DNA of 64,000 nt from Microdochium bolleyi (lineage: Eukaryota; Ascomycota; Sordariomycetes; Xylariales; Microdochiaceae). Where the stretch lies: NCBI GenBank assembly GCA_001566295.1, contig KQ964289.1, positions 1 to 64,000 on the forward strand, given 5' to 3'. Within the stretch, counting starts at the first letter, position 1. Every line of letters begins with the position of its first letter. Of the stretch, positions 21,515 through 32,215 are shown piece after piece. The translations under genes were made by a program, and so were the position numbers. The notes under the pieces were generated by a model. That model was not told the DNA's origin, did no database searches, and was given only the letters and a program-made list of their open reading frames with translations.

Positions 21515-23029
21515 ATGTCGACCCTCGGTGCGGCAGCAGAGGCTGATGTCCTCCCTTCGGCGAACAATGACGAGCCCCCAACAAGTATCAGCCAAGCCCC
21601 TCACACCAATGAGAAGCACGCGCAGCCAGCTCTCATCCCGACGACGACGACGCCGACGATAGAATCTTCCCATGGGCCCCCGCAGTACGACACCGGCCCG
21701 CCCCCGGACGGCGGCCTCACCGCCTGGTCCCAGGTCCTCGCCGCACACCTCGGCGGTGCCATCACCTGGGGCTACACAGTCGGCTTCTCCGTGTTCCAGC
21801 TGTACTACCGCGAGACGGCGCTACCGGGCCTCCCGGCGTCGGCCATCTCCTGGATCGGCTCCATCCAGCTGCTCCTCGCGTGGACTCTCAGCATGTTCTC
21901 GGGCCGCCTCGCCGACATGGGCTACGTGCGGCACCTGTACCTCGCGGGCGGGCTGCTCGTCGTCCTCGGCATGATGCTCACCAGCATCTGCACGCAGTAC
22001 TGGCACTTCCTACTCTGCCAGGGCGTCCTCAACGGCGTCGGCAGCGGCCTGCTCTTCCTCCCCGCCGCCGCCAACGTGGGCACCTACTTCCAGCGCAACC
22101 GCAGCCTCGCCATGGCCATCGGCTCCGCGGGCACCAGCGTCGGGGCCGTCATGTACCCGGCCATCGTGCAGTACCTGACCCCCAAGATCGGCTTCGGCTG
22201 GAGCGTCCGCGTCTGCGGCTTCGTCTCGCTGGCGTTCAACGCGTGCGGGCTCGCCGTGCTGAGGCAGCGCAACCTGTACAAGACTCCCAGGCCCGTGCTG
22301 GATCTGGGCGCGTTCCGCAGCACGACGTTCAGCGCGTACTGTGTGGCCGTCTTCCTCGTGCATTTCTGCTTGTTCCCGATCATGTTCTATGTGAGTAGTC
22401 GAATCCCCATCTCACCGTACTTGTGGCTAGATCTGTGAGAGGAGTGTGCCAGTACTGACGTCATCATCCTCAAACCCCCCTGGACACAGATCAACTCCTT
22501 CGCGCGCGAGATCATCCACATCTCCTCCATCGAGGCCATCAACTTTGTCCTCATCGCCAATGGCGTAGCCGTGTTCGCCCGCCCCGTCGTCGGTGTCGTC
22601 GCGGACCGCCTGCTCGGCGCGCACAACACGTACGTCTGCACGGGCCTCGGGTTCAGCGCGCTCGTGTACGGCTGGATCGGGGTGCGCACCCGCGGGGACA
22701 TGTATGCTTTCGCCGTCGTGCTGGGCATCGTCAACGGCGGGAGCCAGGGCATTTTCCCAGGGGCGACGAGCAGCCTGATCAGCCACGAGTCCGGCGGGGA
22801 CCTGAGCAAAATGGGCACGTGGATGGGCATGGTCTTTGCCATCTGCGGCGTCGCGAGTCTGGCGGGCCCGCCGACCATGGGCGCCATCATCGCTGCCAGC
22901 GGCGGGAGCTATCTCTGGGCGCAGGTCTTCTACGGGAGTCTGCTGCTGCTGTCTGTCGGGGTGTTGTTCATGGCGCCGAGGCTGAAGCAGAGGGGGAGCT
23001 CGAAGGTAGAGGAGGAGAACTCGTCCTAG
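21515..23029 (+). CDS. Major facilitator transporter, monocarboxylate (MCT) family
   Basis: Exons 21515-22390 and 22490-23029 (99-bp intron, GTGAGT...CACAG); 471 aa, 12 predicted membrane spans. The start of the transport core, PPDGGLTAWSQVLAAHLG, is the [DN]G[GA]xxAW signature of fungal MCT-like proteins (MCH/riboflavin-type), in front of TM1. SGRLADMGYVRHLYLAGG after TM2 is the MFS loop motif. The N-terminal 60-70 residues are a Pro/Thr-rich cytosolic tail. The substrate cannot be told from sequence: monocarboxylates, riboflavin or other small metabolites are known for the family. ATG 21515 is the first in-frame ATG. Confidence 0.92.
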
Positions 23030-23900
23030 GGAGCCAAGGAATACAAACCAGGTCGTGAGGAATTTGTTCATCCAATGCCATTGACGCGCTCGTATGCTCC
23101 AGCCACCCAAGCTGCTAGGAAACGTTCTGCACAGGCGGCCTCCGCACGAGTGAAGAAGTTCACACGGCTGCAACCAGACACAGCCCCATTTGCCAGCTGT
23201 TTGACCGCGTTGCGAACTGCATTACTAGGTGCGGGATTCGCCCTGGCCGTCCAGCTCTGTGGGCTTGTCTCTCTCTCTGTGAGCAAGTGCTGCCAAGAAC
23301 ACCAGTATTACCTGGTGACCGGGCGTTGGCTTGGCTGGTCCGCTGGGCAGTGATTTAGGTCCTCTCCTCGGCGAGGAGGAAGGCATAGCCACCCAGGCCT
23401 TGGGGAGCCATCATTTCCATCGCAGCTGAAACACGGCCCGCCCCCATGCTGCTCACGAAATTGAGGTCAAGTAGAACGTCCACGATAGTTAACCGCGCGT
23501 GCCTGTCAACCTGTCATAACTACCCAATCGTACGGCAACCCTCGAACGACGCGCCAAGCGGGAACGAGCTGCCGATATTGGTGGCGCAGACCCACTATCT
23601 GACAACAATCCGGGGTGATACACTCTTGGCAGGAAGCGCAGAACTGTGCTGCCTGGTACAATGTGCACTTCGGAGTGGTATGTATGCAGCATAGCCCGGG
23701 AAAGTGGAGTGGTTTGCGGCCGGTTGCAGAGCGGCGGAATGTGTATAATAAACAAGCTCAACCGCGGTGCTGTCGATGACAATGATCAGCATTCACTGTC
23801 ACCGATCAGCCGAAGCACTAAACTGTCGTCACTTTCCCTTCTCTTAGTCTCTATATCAAAGCCAAGCTGTCTATCCAAGGTCACACTTACATCTCTCACG
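23030..23900. other. Intergenic, 0.9 kb
   Basis: No supported gene. Holds the 3' flank of the transporter and the promoter of the GPI-anchored protein; a CT-rich stretch precedes the ATG at 23901. Confidence 0.55.
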
Positions 23901-25024
23901 ATGTCTCTTACTCACTCCTCCATCGGGCTCCGCGCCCTGGCGACCGCAGTCGCCATCTCCGGGCTCGTCACGGCTGACAACGCGCCCACTGCCACCTCTG
24001 TCAGCCAGAGCCCTCCCGATCTCACCGGCCAGGTTCCCGTCAAGGGCTTCCGTCTGGACAAGCCCTTCGGCACCGCCGACAACTCAGTCGAGGGCTGGTC
24101 GCTGCAGATCAACATGACCGAGCACTCCGGAGGCACCACCGACAACAACCGGTTCGTCGTGAAGCTCGACCCGCCCGCGCCGCCGGCCGAGGGCGCGCTC
24201 TGGGACGCCCAGACGGGCAAGTGGCTGGTATCCGACGATGTCAGCAAGACCTGGGGCCTCACGGCGCTGGGCTTCGCCATTATGGAGTTCCCCTCCACCA
24301 GGCAGGGCAACGACATGGACGACGGCTCCTGTCCGGACAGCGTCTTCTCGGAGCAGTGCCGCAAGGACTACGTCACCGCCATCCTGGACAGCTTTGATGG
24401 CTGGACCATGGACAGCATGGTTCCCCCCAAGAGCTGTACGGGATTTACACGTACTAACGCCATTGTCCGTATGTTCTTCCCCCCATGCTAATCTCATGAC
24501 TCTCTCTTCTTCCTTTTCTATCGTTGCTCCATACTCGATAGACCTAAGCAAGGCGGAAAGACCATGGAACTAATCCTCTCATGTGACAACCACCAGCCAT
24601 CAACGCCAACTCGAGCTTCACCCAGGACGCCACCTTCGCGTGGAGCTACAACGTCGGCGGCCAGGCCTGGCTCGACTTCAAGGACAAGACCTGGCCGTTC
24701 ATCTTCGTCTGGGGTCCCGCCCGGGGCAGCGGCGGGGAGCTCACCGCCGAGCACATCCATTTCAACTGCATCAAGGCCGACAGGAACGCCAAAACGGGGC
24801 AGGCACTCACGTGGCCGTCCGGCGGCGGCTCGCCCAATGGCACCGCCGCCACTACTACCGCCACCACCTCGACTGGCACCGCCGTGGCCGGTACGACCAC
24901 GACCGCCTCGAACCTGCCGCTGCCGACCGTGCCTACTGCAGCCGCCTCGCTGCTGCAGGCTGCGCTGTCCAAGACTGTTGGTGTGGCTGCTGCGATCGTG
25001 GCGGTTGGATGGGGCATGTTCTAA
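23901..25024 (+). CDS. Secreted, probably GPI-anchored protein of unknown function
   Basis: Exons 23901-24468 and 24597-25024; 331 aa. ATG 23901 opens a signal peptide (MSLTHSSIGLRALATAVAIS). The body has four Cys (SCPDSVFSEQC, SCTGF, HFNC) and several N-x-S/T sites, then a Gly/Thr/Ala-rich linker and a hydrophobic tail with no charged residue after it (VGVAAAIVAVGWGMF), the pattern of a GPI attachment signal. I do not recognise the fold. The donor is either GTATGT at 24469 (chosen) or GTACTA at 24451; both keep the frame and differ by six residues. Likely a cell-wall or plasma-membrane surface protein. Confidence 0.75.
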
Positions 25025-26063
25025 GACGTAGGTCGGGAGTTCCCGGTGGAGGTAAGACGTGGGCAAGAGAGTTTTCCTGCCAGCGACACGATCGTCTGGT
25101 GTACTGGCGGGTGGAGAGGGGGGTTGTACTCGAAAGGATGGCACGGGCCCGTAACGGAGGACGCCCAGCTCGTGAGCTCGCCGTCTGCAGAAGGCCGCTG
25201 GGAAATCTGCGGTCTGAATCATGAGTAAGAAAGCCTGCGAACTTAGTATCGACGGCTACCCGCACAGAAGTCTACGTCTGAAGCATAAAAAGGGAGTGTC
25301 CCCCTGTTTTTATAGATTTGGTATACAATCAGATACAGCACCCCTGCCGCGAGTGGCTCCTGGTTCTTGATGTTCGGATAAGATGTGATTTCCAGAATAA
25401 GAACGAAAGAGGAAAGACACAACTCTGAAATTGCGCGGGCGAAACCTGCATCCAACCTTGAGAGGAAGTGCTTGCAGGAAGATGACTTGATGGAGGGGCC
25501 ACACCCCCCCTGTCCTGGCGATCGCCACTTACAGCGTCATTGCTATGATCCCTTGGCGCAATGCCGGCAGTCGACTGTGCGGTCCCTGCCACGAAGCCTA
25601 ATGAATCCATTGTCTGTGTTCAACTGTCATGCAATGGTTGTTTTGGCAGACCATGGGGGCGGCGTAGGTCTCCAGGACGGAAACTTGCCGTTCCTGGCAA
25701 GAACTCCCAATCTGGCCAACTCTACTTTCTACCCCGCCTGCGGACAATACCAGTCCCAATGCCACGCCTCCCTGCAGGAACTGAGATCTTCCCGGTGAGG
25801 AGCCTATTTCTGTGGCGGTGCACGGTGACGACATGGGCGTTCTAAATTTGGCTGTGGACCCTTGACGCTTGGTGCCTGCCGCACGACTATCAAGACATGC
25901 CGGATGAGGAGATATAAAGCCCGCAAAGCAATATAAAACTGTGGCCCGAATCGTATCTGGCGGATTAACGGATATTCTCCATTGCTCTCATCAGGCTGGA
26001 ACAGTCCAATCCCCAAACCCCGAACTACCTGATTCCCTCGCACTTCCAAGCACACCGGGAAGC
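25025..26063. other. Intergenic, 1.0 kb
   Basis: No supported gene; short ORFs only. Contains the promoter of the CVNH gene. Confidence 0.55.
25913..25918 (+). promoter_or_regulatory. Candidate TATA box of CVNH gene
   Basis: A perfect TATAAA lies 146 bp upstream of the ATG at 26064. Confidence 0.35.
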
Positions 26064-26699
26064 ATGTTGACCTCTTTCGCCACAATTATCGTCGCTTTCT
26101 CCGCGGCCCTCGCCAGCGCGAGTCCCATCACCGCCTCTGCGGGTGCAGCAACAGCACAGAGCAGTAATAGCAGCAACCAGAAGCGCGCCATCGAGGACTA
26201 CTGCAAGGGCTGGGACATCGAGTACGGCAGCATGCTGACCGCCACGTGCACCGCCGACGACGGTCTCCAGCGGCCCGAGAGCATCGACCTCAACCAGTGC
26301 CTCGCCAACGACGGCGGCAGCCTCGTGCACCGGCCAGGGTGAGTCTTTCTTCTTCGCCTTCTTTCGGAAAAACCTAATCGCCCCTCTTCATTTCCGCCCG
26401 TCCTCACCCTCCCAGCATCATATCACTGACTTTTACAACCCGACGCCCCGTTTGTCAAATTAGAGGCGGATTTGCTGGTTCTTGCGGACCCATCGCCGTC
26501 ACGTCCGGATACATGGTGTACGCCGACTGCACGCGGCCCGACGGGAGCTCGGTCGTCGCCTCGATCGAGTACGGTGAGTGCGGTTTTCTACAACCCGCCT
26601 CTTTATCTTCAGTGAACAAACATTGCTGACTCCGTGCGCGCCCATGTCACAGAATCGTTTGCGACCGTCAACAATGGCCGGCTCTCGTGCCGCGGCTGA
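26064..26699 (+). CDS. Secreted cyanovirin-N-like (CVNH) lectin
   Basis: Exons 26064-26338, 26464-26573, 26653-26699; 143 aa. CVNH proteins are small sugar-binding lectins common in ascomycetes. Signal peptide MLTSFATIIVAFSAALASA, a short Ser/Asn-rich pro-region ending in KR (possible Kex2 site), then one CVNH domain: YCKGWDIEYGSMLTATC, SIDLNQCLANDGGSL, GGFAGSCGPI, YMVYADC, SIEYESFATVNNGRLSC. Paired Cys match the family's two disulfides. All three exons join in frame and the domain ends right before the TGA. Convergent with the seven-TM gene 282 bp downstream. Confidence 0.88.
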
Positions 26700-26981
26700 T
26701 ATGACAGAGTTTCTTACCACTACCACCGACTTCATTCCTTATGTAGGCCCCGAGCGAGGAGGGCCCAGTCTATAGCAGAGGGGCGTGATCCTCGACGTCA
26801 GTATTGTGATCGGGACATTGAACTACATGTATTTTCACTACCAAGGGAGGCCAGCGGGCTCGCTGTTCATACAACGTAGCAGTAATTAGAATTAGACATG
26901 ATACCCCAGCTCGCAGACTGTCCGGCGGTACCTGCAGAGCAAACATCCTAGTCACACTACATCCTCGCTCACCCTCCCCCT

Positions 26982-28403
26982 TCAGCTGCCGACCTCGCGA
27001 TAGTTCACGGGCTGCGGCACCTTCCCGTAGGCATACATCCCCTGCGCGTCCAGCTCGTACCCCGGCGGCGGCGGGGACCCCGCGTGCCCCGAAACCCCAT
27101 GGTGGCTGTACGGCCCCGCGTTCATCTCCACCGGTCTCTGCCGCTGATTGTAATACTGCTGCTGCTCCATCTCTACGGGTCCCTGCTGCTGCTGCTGCGT
27201 GGCGAAGTAGTACTCCTGCTGCTGCTGCTGGTACGGAGACATGTACTGCAACCCCCCGCCATCCCCGGCGGCAGGGTAAGCCTGGTCGTAATACACGCCG
27301 CCGCCGCCGCCGTGCTCGGCCGGCCGCCAGACGCCGTGCCTGGCACCGCGCAGGCCCGCGGCGAAGAGGATCGTGAGGGCGACCAGGGGGAAGAGGTACA
27401 TGATGACCTGCACGGCCAGGCCGAACGGCACCAGCAGCGTGTTATTTAGAAGAATGCTGCGGGCGCCGATGGCGTTTGAAAAGGCCAGCGCGAAGTAGCC
27501 GAGGGAGACGACCGAGTAAATCCACGCGATGACGATGGCGGCGATAAGGGTGGCCGGGATCTGTCGAGACAAGGGTGCGTCAGCGTGAGTCCAGAGGTGG
27601 TCGTGGAGCTGCATGGCTCGAAAGATCCAGGGAGAGATAGTAGTTGTCGCAAGCATAGAAAGCCGGACCAGGAGGACTTACATTTACGGACCACCGCACC
27701 ACTCCCTTGGCGGCCCTGGAGAGCGCTAAAACCGGCCACAGCGCGCCCGCGAACCCGAGGACGAGGATCGCGTAGAACACCGTGGCCGCCGCGCCGGGGA
27801 GGTACACCACCAAGCGCTCGGTGCGGCCGGTGATGCGGGCGATGCCGCCCGCCGCGCTAGCGAGGGTGAGCAGCCACGCGACAGTCGCGGCTGTGATTGT
27901 CAACCTGCGCGTTACGACATGGCGGTGTGCCTCGGTGGGCTGCAGCCGCGCGAGGGTGTCGAGGCTGATGCCGACGCAGGCCAGCAGCAGCAGGATCGAG
28001 GCGGCGCGGATGAAGACGACGCCCAGCGTGGACAGGACTGATGTGATTAGCAAGGTCTTGTTGGCTGTGCTGCTGGTGCTGCTACTGCTGCTCGGGCCGA
28101 CGAGGGCGTAGACTGCCTGGGCGAGACCGAGGCCGGCGCCGCTGCAGGTTTGCAACGAAGAGGATGTCAGCGCGTATGTTCTGAGGCAGTTGGGTGAAGA
28201 TGGGGAACACGAAAGATCGGACGACCATACATGAAGAGCAGCAGCAGCGGGGTCGTCACGGTGCGGAATGTCGTCTGCGGCACCTCGGTCGTCTTGCGCA
28301 GGACTACGCCGTTCGCGATGCACAGGGAAACCGCCACCAGCGCGGTCACGCCGGCCAGCGCGGCCGGGACAGTGTAGACAACGGTGTTGGAAATGCTCGA
28401 CAT
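26982..28403 (-). CDS. Seven-transmembrane protein with Gln-rich cytosolic tail
   Basis: Exons 28403-28231, 28141-27682, 27560-26982; 403 aa, all junctions in frame. Seven hydrophobic helices are visible, starting VVYTVPAALAGVTALVAVSL and ending with the segment PFGLAVQVIMYLFPLVALTI. The N-terminus is short and outside; the 110-residue C-terminal tail is rich in Gln, Tyr, Gly and Pro (YQQQQQEYY, QQQQQGPVEM). The topology resembles fungal GPCR-like or RTA1/PTH11-like integral membrane proteins, but no diagnostic motif (CFEM, DRY) is present, so the family is not named. The donor of intron 1 (GTATGG) is weak but is the only one keeping frame. Confidence 0.75.
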
Positions 28404-29132
28404 GGCGGAGACGGCGCCTCGGCGGGGTTTGAAGTTGTGCTTGGGAAAAGGGGAAGAAAGACGGAATCAAGGCAGGCCACCGGGTTTCTTTTCGGGGTGC
28501 GTGTGGCCGATGCACACTCAAGCTGCGGCTGAGCGAGGAGCGATGGGGTGGCCGTGTGAGGCTGAACCGACCATGCACCATGACGGGCGAGCTCTGCCTT
28601 GCACCAATGTCTTGGGGAGGATCGGGATTAGATCAAGGCTGAGCAAGGGCTGTCTGTTTCCCGAAGCTTATCTCGCCAGCCCCGGTCGTCTATACGGCAC
28701 AGCCACGCCGCCGACTTGCTTGGATCGCAGCATGCGGATAGCAGGGCTTGAATTCAACACCTGCTCACTGCCGCCTTGCTATAGACTTATTGTGGTGACA
28801 ACAGGTCAATGCTGTGGGAAGATACCCCAGCCCATACATACTTCATCTCATGTGGGACAGCAACAAGGCCCCGAGCAAGTTGGTCTCGTGGAACACTTGG
28901 ATACCCCTATCCTCCTCTTAGCAGACCACCACACGAGTATGTAAATGACGCAGGACGATCACCAAGGCCAGCAAGCCACGCTGGCCGTCTCTCCCGACCT
29001 GCACCCTCCAGCGGACACAGACCTTCATGGTCTCTGCCGACAGCAGCTCCCTCTTGCTGTAACTTAAAGGTCACCCAAGACCACATAGAACACCGACCGC
29101 GCTGAGAACTAGACCTTCTCCTGCTGACCATC
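28404..29132. other. Intergenic, 0.7 kb
   Basis: Between the start of the seven-TM gene and the stop of the F-box gene. No supported gene. Confidence 0.55.
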
Positions 29133-29578
29133 TCATGACCATTCGAGAATGAGCCGTCTCTGCTCATCCATATACTCCAGCTCCCCCTGCGCGGTCCGGA
29201 GCTTGTCATAGTCCTGCATCATCATCATCGTCGTCGCCCCTTGTCCGCGCGCCACTGCCGCCTTCCCCTCGACAAACGCGTACAGCGCGGCGTCGTCGTC
29301 CTCGCTCTCGGACCACATCTTGGACGTGTCCTCCTGGGGCCGCGAGGACTCCTGGTAGTCCGGGTGGGCGCCAAAGTAGCTCAGCTCATCCATGCCAAAG
29401 AAGTCCAGGTCGGGGGCGTCGCGGTCCCGCATGAAGCGGAAGAAAGCGGCCCAGGTGCCACCGTCGGGGTAGATCTTGACGTGGTCGAGGTCGACGCGCT
29501 GGATCGGGCAGGGGGTCCCGCGTGAAGCTATATCACCGCCTTTGTGTGCCTCCCCGCCAGCAGTACCAGCATCAGCAT

Positions 29579-29612
<34 letters not shown>

Positions 29613-31143
29613 TAGTCGCGAGCTGTCGATCAGCCCGCACAGGCTCTGCACGTCCGTGTACACCCGGCACAGCGCGAGCTTGGTCAACGTCCACACCCTC
29701 CTCTGCTCCCTGAGCATCCGCACCAGGGAATCAAGCTTCAGGTAGTGCGTGCACTTGACCCCGAGCGCCTCGAGCCCCGCGAACGACGCGACGAACGTCC
29801 ACATGGCGTCCTGGTGCCTGCGGTTCGGGTGCCGGATCTGCAGGTTGCCGGGCGGGTAGTAGGACCTGCGGAAATCCTCGACGGCGCCGTCCATGACGCG
29901 AAACCCGTCCCTGGCGGCGACTCCGTGTTCGTCGTCATCGCCGCCGTAGTAGGAGTAGTCGAAGTCGCGGAACCCGAGTTGGTCGCCCCAGCCGTAGTCG
30001 GTGCCGAGATAGTCGTCCGACCCGCCCCCTCCCGTGGCGTCCGCGATGCCGACATACAGCCGGCGCACCGTGTCCCGGACGTGCGGTGGGCATGTCCGGT
30101 GGAGCTGCTCGTAATGGTATGTCCCCGGCAGTGTGAGGTAGAGGTCGGTCAGGTTGGCGAATAAGGTGTCTCCGTGCTGCACGAGGCCGGACTGGAGGAT
30201 GGCCCCGAGGCGGTGCTCGACGGCGGCGAGGTCGTAGCACTCGGCGACGTAGAAGATGTCGACCTCGGTCGCGGCCCTGTCGATGTTGCTGACGGCTGCG
30301 GGGAAGACTATGGACAGCGCCATGGCCGTGTCCGCGGGCTTGTGCTGGGCCGCAGCGGCGAGGTATTCATGCAGAACCTCGTGGCTGGCGGACCGGTCCC
30401 CCTGGTTCTCCTCTTGTGGCTCCGGTCCAAGGGGATGGCGGGCTTGCTCTTTCGGCTCTCCGTACTCAGGCCGGTGGCCGTCCGCGCTACCTTCCTCACC
30501 GCCCTCGACCCGCCGGCGCAGGTAGTGGGAGTCTTGGGTGTGGAAGCCGAGCGGCCGGGGCCAGTCGGTGAACTGGCCCGCCAGCACGTCCTCGGCCAAA
30601 GACCCCACGTCGACGGAGTCAATCCAGGACGTGCTGTAAGCCCGTATCACTGGCCGCACGGACTGCCCAGCGCGGATCTCGATGTGCCGCGGCGCAACCC
30701 CGAACCACGGTGTGCAGTACTGCTCCGCGGCCCTCACGATGTCCGCGGGGTTGTCCAGGTCTACACACGCCTCCCAGCGCCGGGCCAGTAACCGGCTCAC
30801 GGCGTGGCGCCAGGCGCGGGACACGCACCGCAGGGCGCGAAGGGAAGAGTCCAGCGGCTCGAGGCCGCCCACGGGGAGAAAACCATCATGCACGACCTGG
30901 TTGCGGTCTCCATGGCACTTGAACGAGGCATCCAGAAACCGGTGCCAGCGCCTGCTTGGGGCGGTTCTCTTGCTGTCGTAGGCGTGCGGGGCGATGGTTT
31001 CGTGGCACTGCCTGGTCGTCTGGAGGGAGGCTATCTGCAGATTGTGTGTCGCGTGAGCGGTCAAGGCGGAGCCACTGTCCGTGCAGCCAGCGAGGGAGGA
31101 TTTGACTTACGATCTGGTCGATGATCTCGGGTGGAAGATGCAT
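29133..31143 (-). CDS. F-box protein
   Basis: Exons 31143-31111 and 31034-29133; 644 aa. The first exon encodes only 11 residues, MHLPPEIIDQI, the start of an F-box, which continues in exon 2 and ends with LRALRCVSRAWRHAVSRLLARRW. F-box proteins recruit substrates to SCF ubiquitin ligases. The rest lacks clear LRR or WD repeats; it contains a polyalanine run (about 10 Ala) encoded by a CAG/CTG repeat and an acidic segment near the C-terminus. Substrate unknown. The exon join is in frame (phase 0), and the ORF upstream of the exon 2 start is not otherwise needed. Confidence 0.8.
29579..29611. repeat. CAG trinucleotide repeat within F-box gene
   Basis: Eleven uninterrupted CAG units on the plus strand, preceded by imperfect CAG/CAT units; read on the minus strand they encode the polyalanine run of the F-box protein. 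Confidence 0.9.
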
Positions 31144-31762
31144 TGTTGCGCGCTGTTCGAGGACTTGGAGGTGCGACCTGCGTAATAGAACTCTGCCAGT
31201 GTGATTGATGATGGCAAAGTACAAGATGCGATCCGTTCACGGTGGGCATGGATGGTTGATTTTCGGATGTTGGCTCCGGGCATCAGGTGTGGGGTTTGAA
31301 GCTATTTTGGTCCCCCATAGCAGTCGGTGCTGCTGAACAATAATGAGATGCACGGGGGCCAAGAAGTGTGCATCTCGACGGTATTGATTGAACATATCAA
31401 TGATGTCTGACTGATTGAGAACATGGAATCCCAGGCTCCAGGTACCTGCAGAAGTGGTTGTATGCAGTGGCCTGGGCTGCTTTCCCGGCTGCCCAAGGCA
31501 TGCCCCTTTCTCCATCTCACACGAACAGCCTCACTGCAAGCAGCACCAAGTCATCACCAGACACATAGCCAGAGCCTTGAGCCGAAGTAGAGTGTGTAGA
31601 TTATAGAGTTTCATTATGTCTCCTCCCGGCTGCTTGTGTGCGTGCAGCGGGGAGTGATTAATATGCTATGCAGTTGTTATTGCTCATTCATCATGTTCGT
31701 GTCCTCTGGTCCGTCCATCCATCCATCCATCCCACTCTTGATCATTCTTCTAGATCGCGAGC
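31144..31762. other. Intergenic, 0.6 kb
   Basis: Between the F-box gene's start and the small secreted protein's stop. Contains a CCAT-type short tandem near 31715-31730. No supported gene. Confidence 0.55.
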
Positions 31763-32215
31763 TTAGAACTTCTGCGGCTGGTACGACTTGTTGGGCGACA
31801 CGACCTTGCCTCCGGCCAGCTCCTTGGCCGTGTAGGCTGGGTACGTGATGAGTCTGGTCTCAAAGTTGGCCACGCTGAGCGTGATGAAGGCGTTGTCCTT
31901 GCCGAACTGGTCGCTGTAGCCCTCGCTGACGGTGAAGATGCCGCACTTGAACCCGGCCCCGTCGGTCTGGCTGGCGGGCTTGGCGCCGCTCTGGATGGTG
32001 AAGGAGCAAGGCACGGCACCGGCGCCGCGGTTGTTCTGGATGCCGAACGACCACACGCAGGAGGTGTCCTGGGCGTTGCAGACGCGCTTCATGTTCTCGA
32101 TCGTCCACTGCGGGACGTCGGCGGCCATCATGGAGACGCTGCCGGCGGCGGGGGCCGGGGCGGCCATGGCGAGGGGGGCGGCGACGCCAGCGAGGATGAG
32201 AGGAGTGAAACGCAT
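31763..32215 (-). CDS. Small secreted protein (elicitor-like/surface protein family)
   Basis: 150 aa, single exon, ATG 32215. Signal peptide MRFTPLILAGVAAPLAMA. The mature part has a WTIENMKRVCNAQDTSCVWS motif, PCSFTIQ and FKCGIF, giving four Cys in the core. This arrangement recalls a widespread ascomycete family of small secreted proteins, some described as hypersensitive-response elicitors, but I assign it on pattern only. No enzymatic motif. Possibly an effector or cell-surface protein. Confidence 0.75.
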   Translation of the reverse strand: MRFTPLILAGVAAPLAMAAPAPAAGSVSMMAADVPQWTIENMKRVCNAQDTSCVWSFGIQNNRGAGAVPCSFTIQSGAKPASQTDGAGFKCGIFTVSEGYSDQFGKDNAFITLSVANFETRLITYPAYTAKELAGGKVVSPNKSYQPQKF

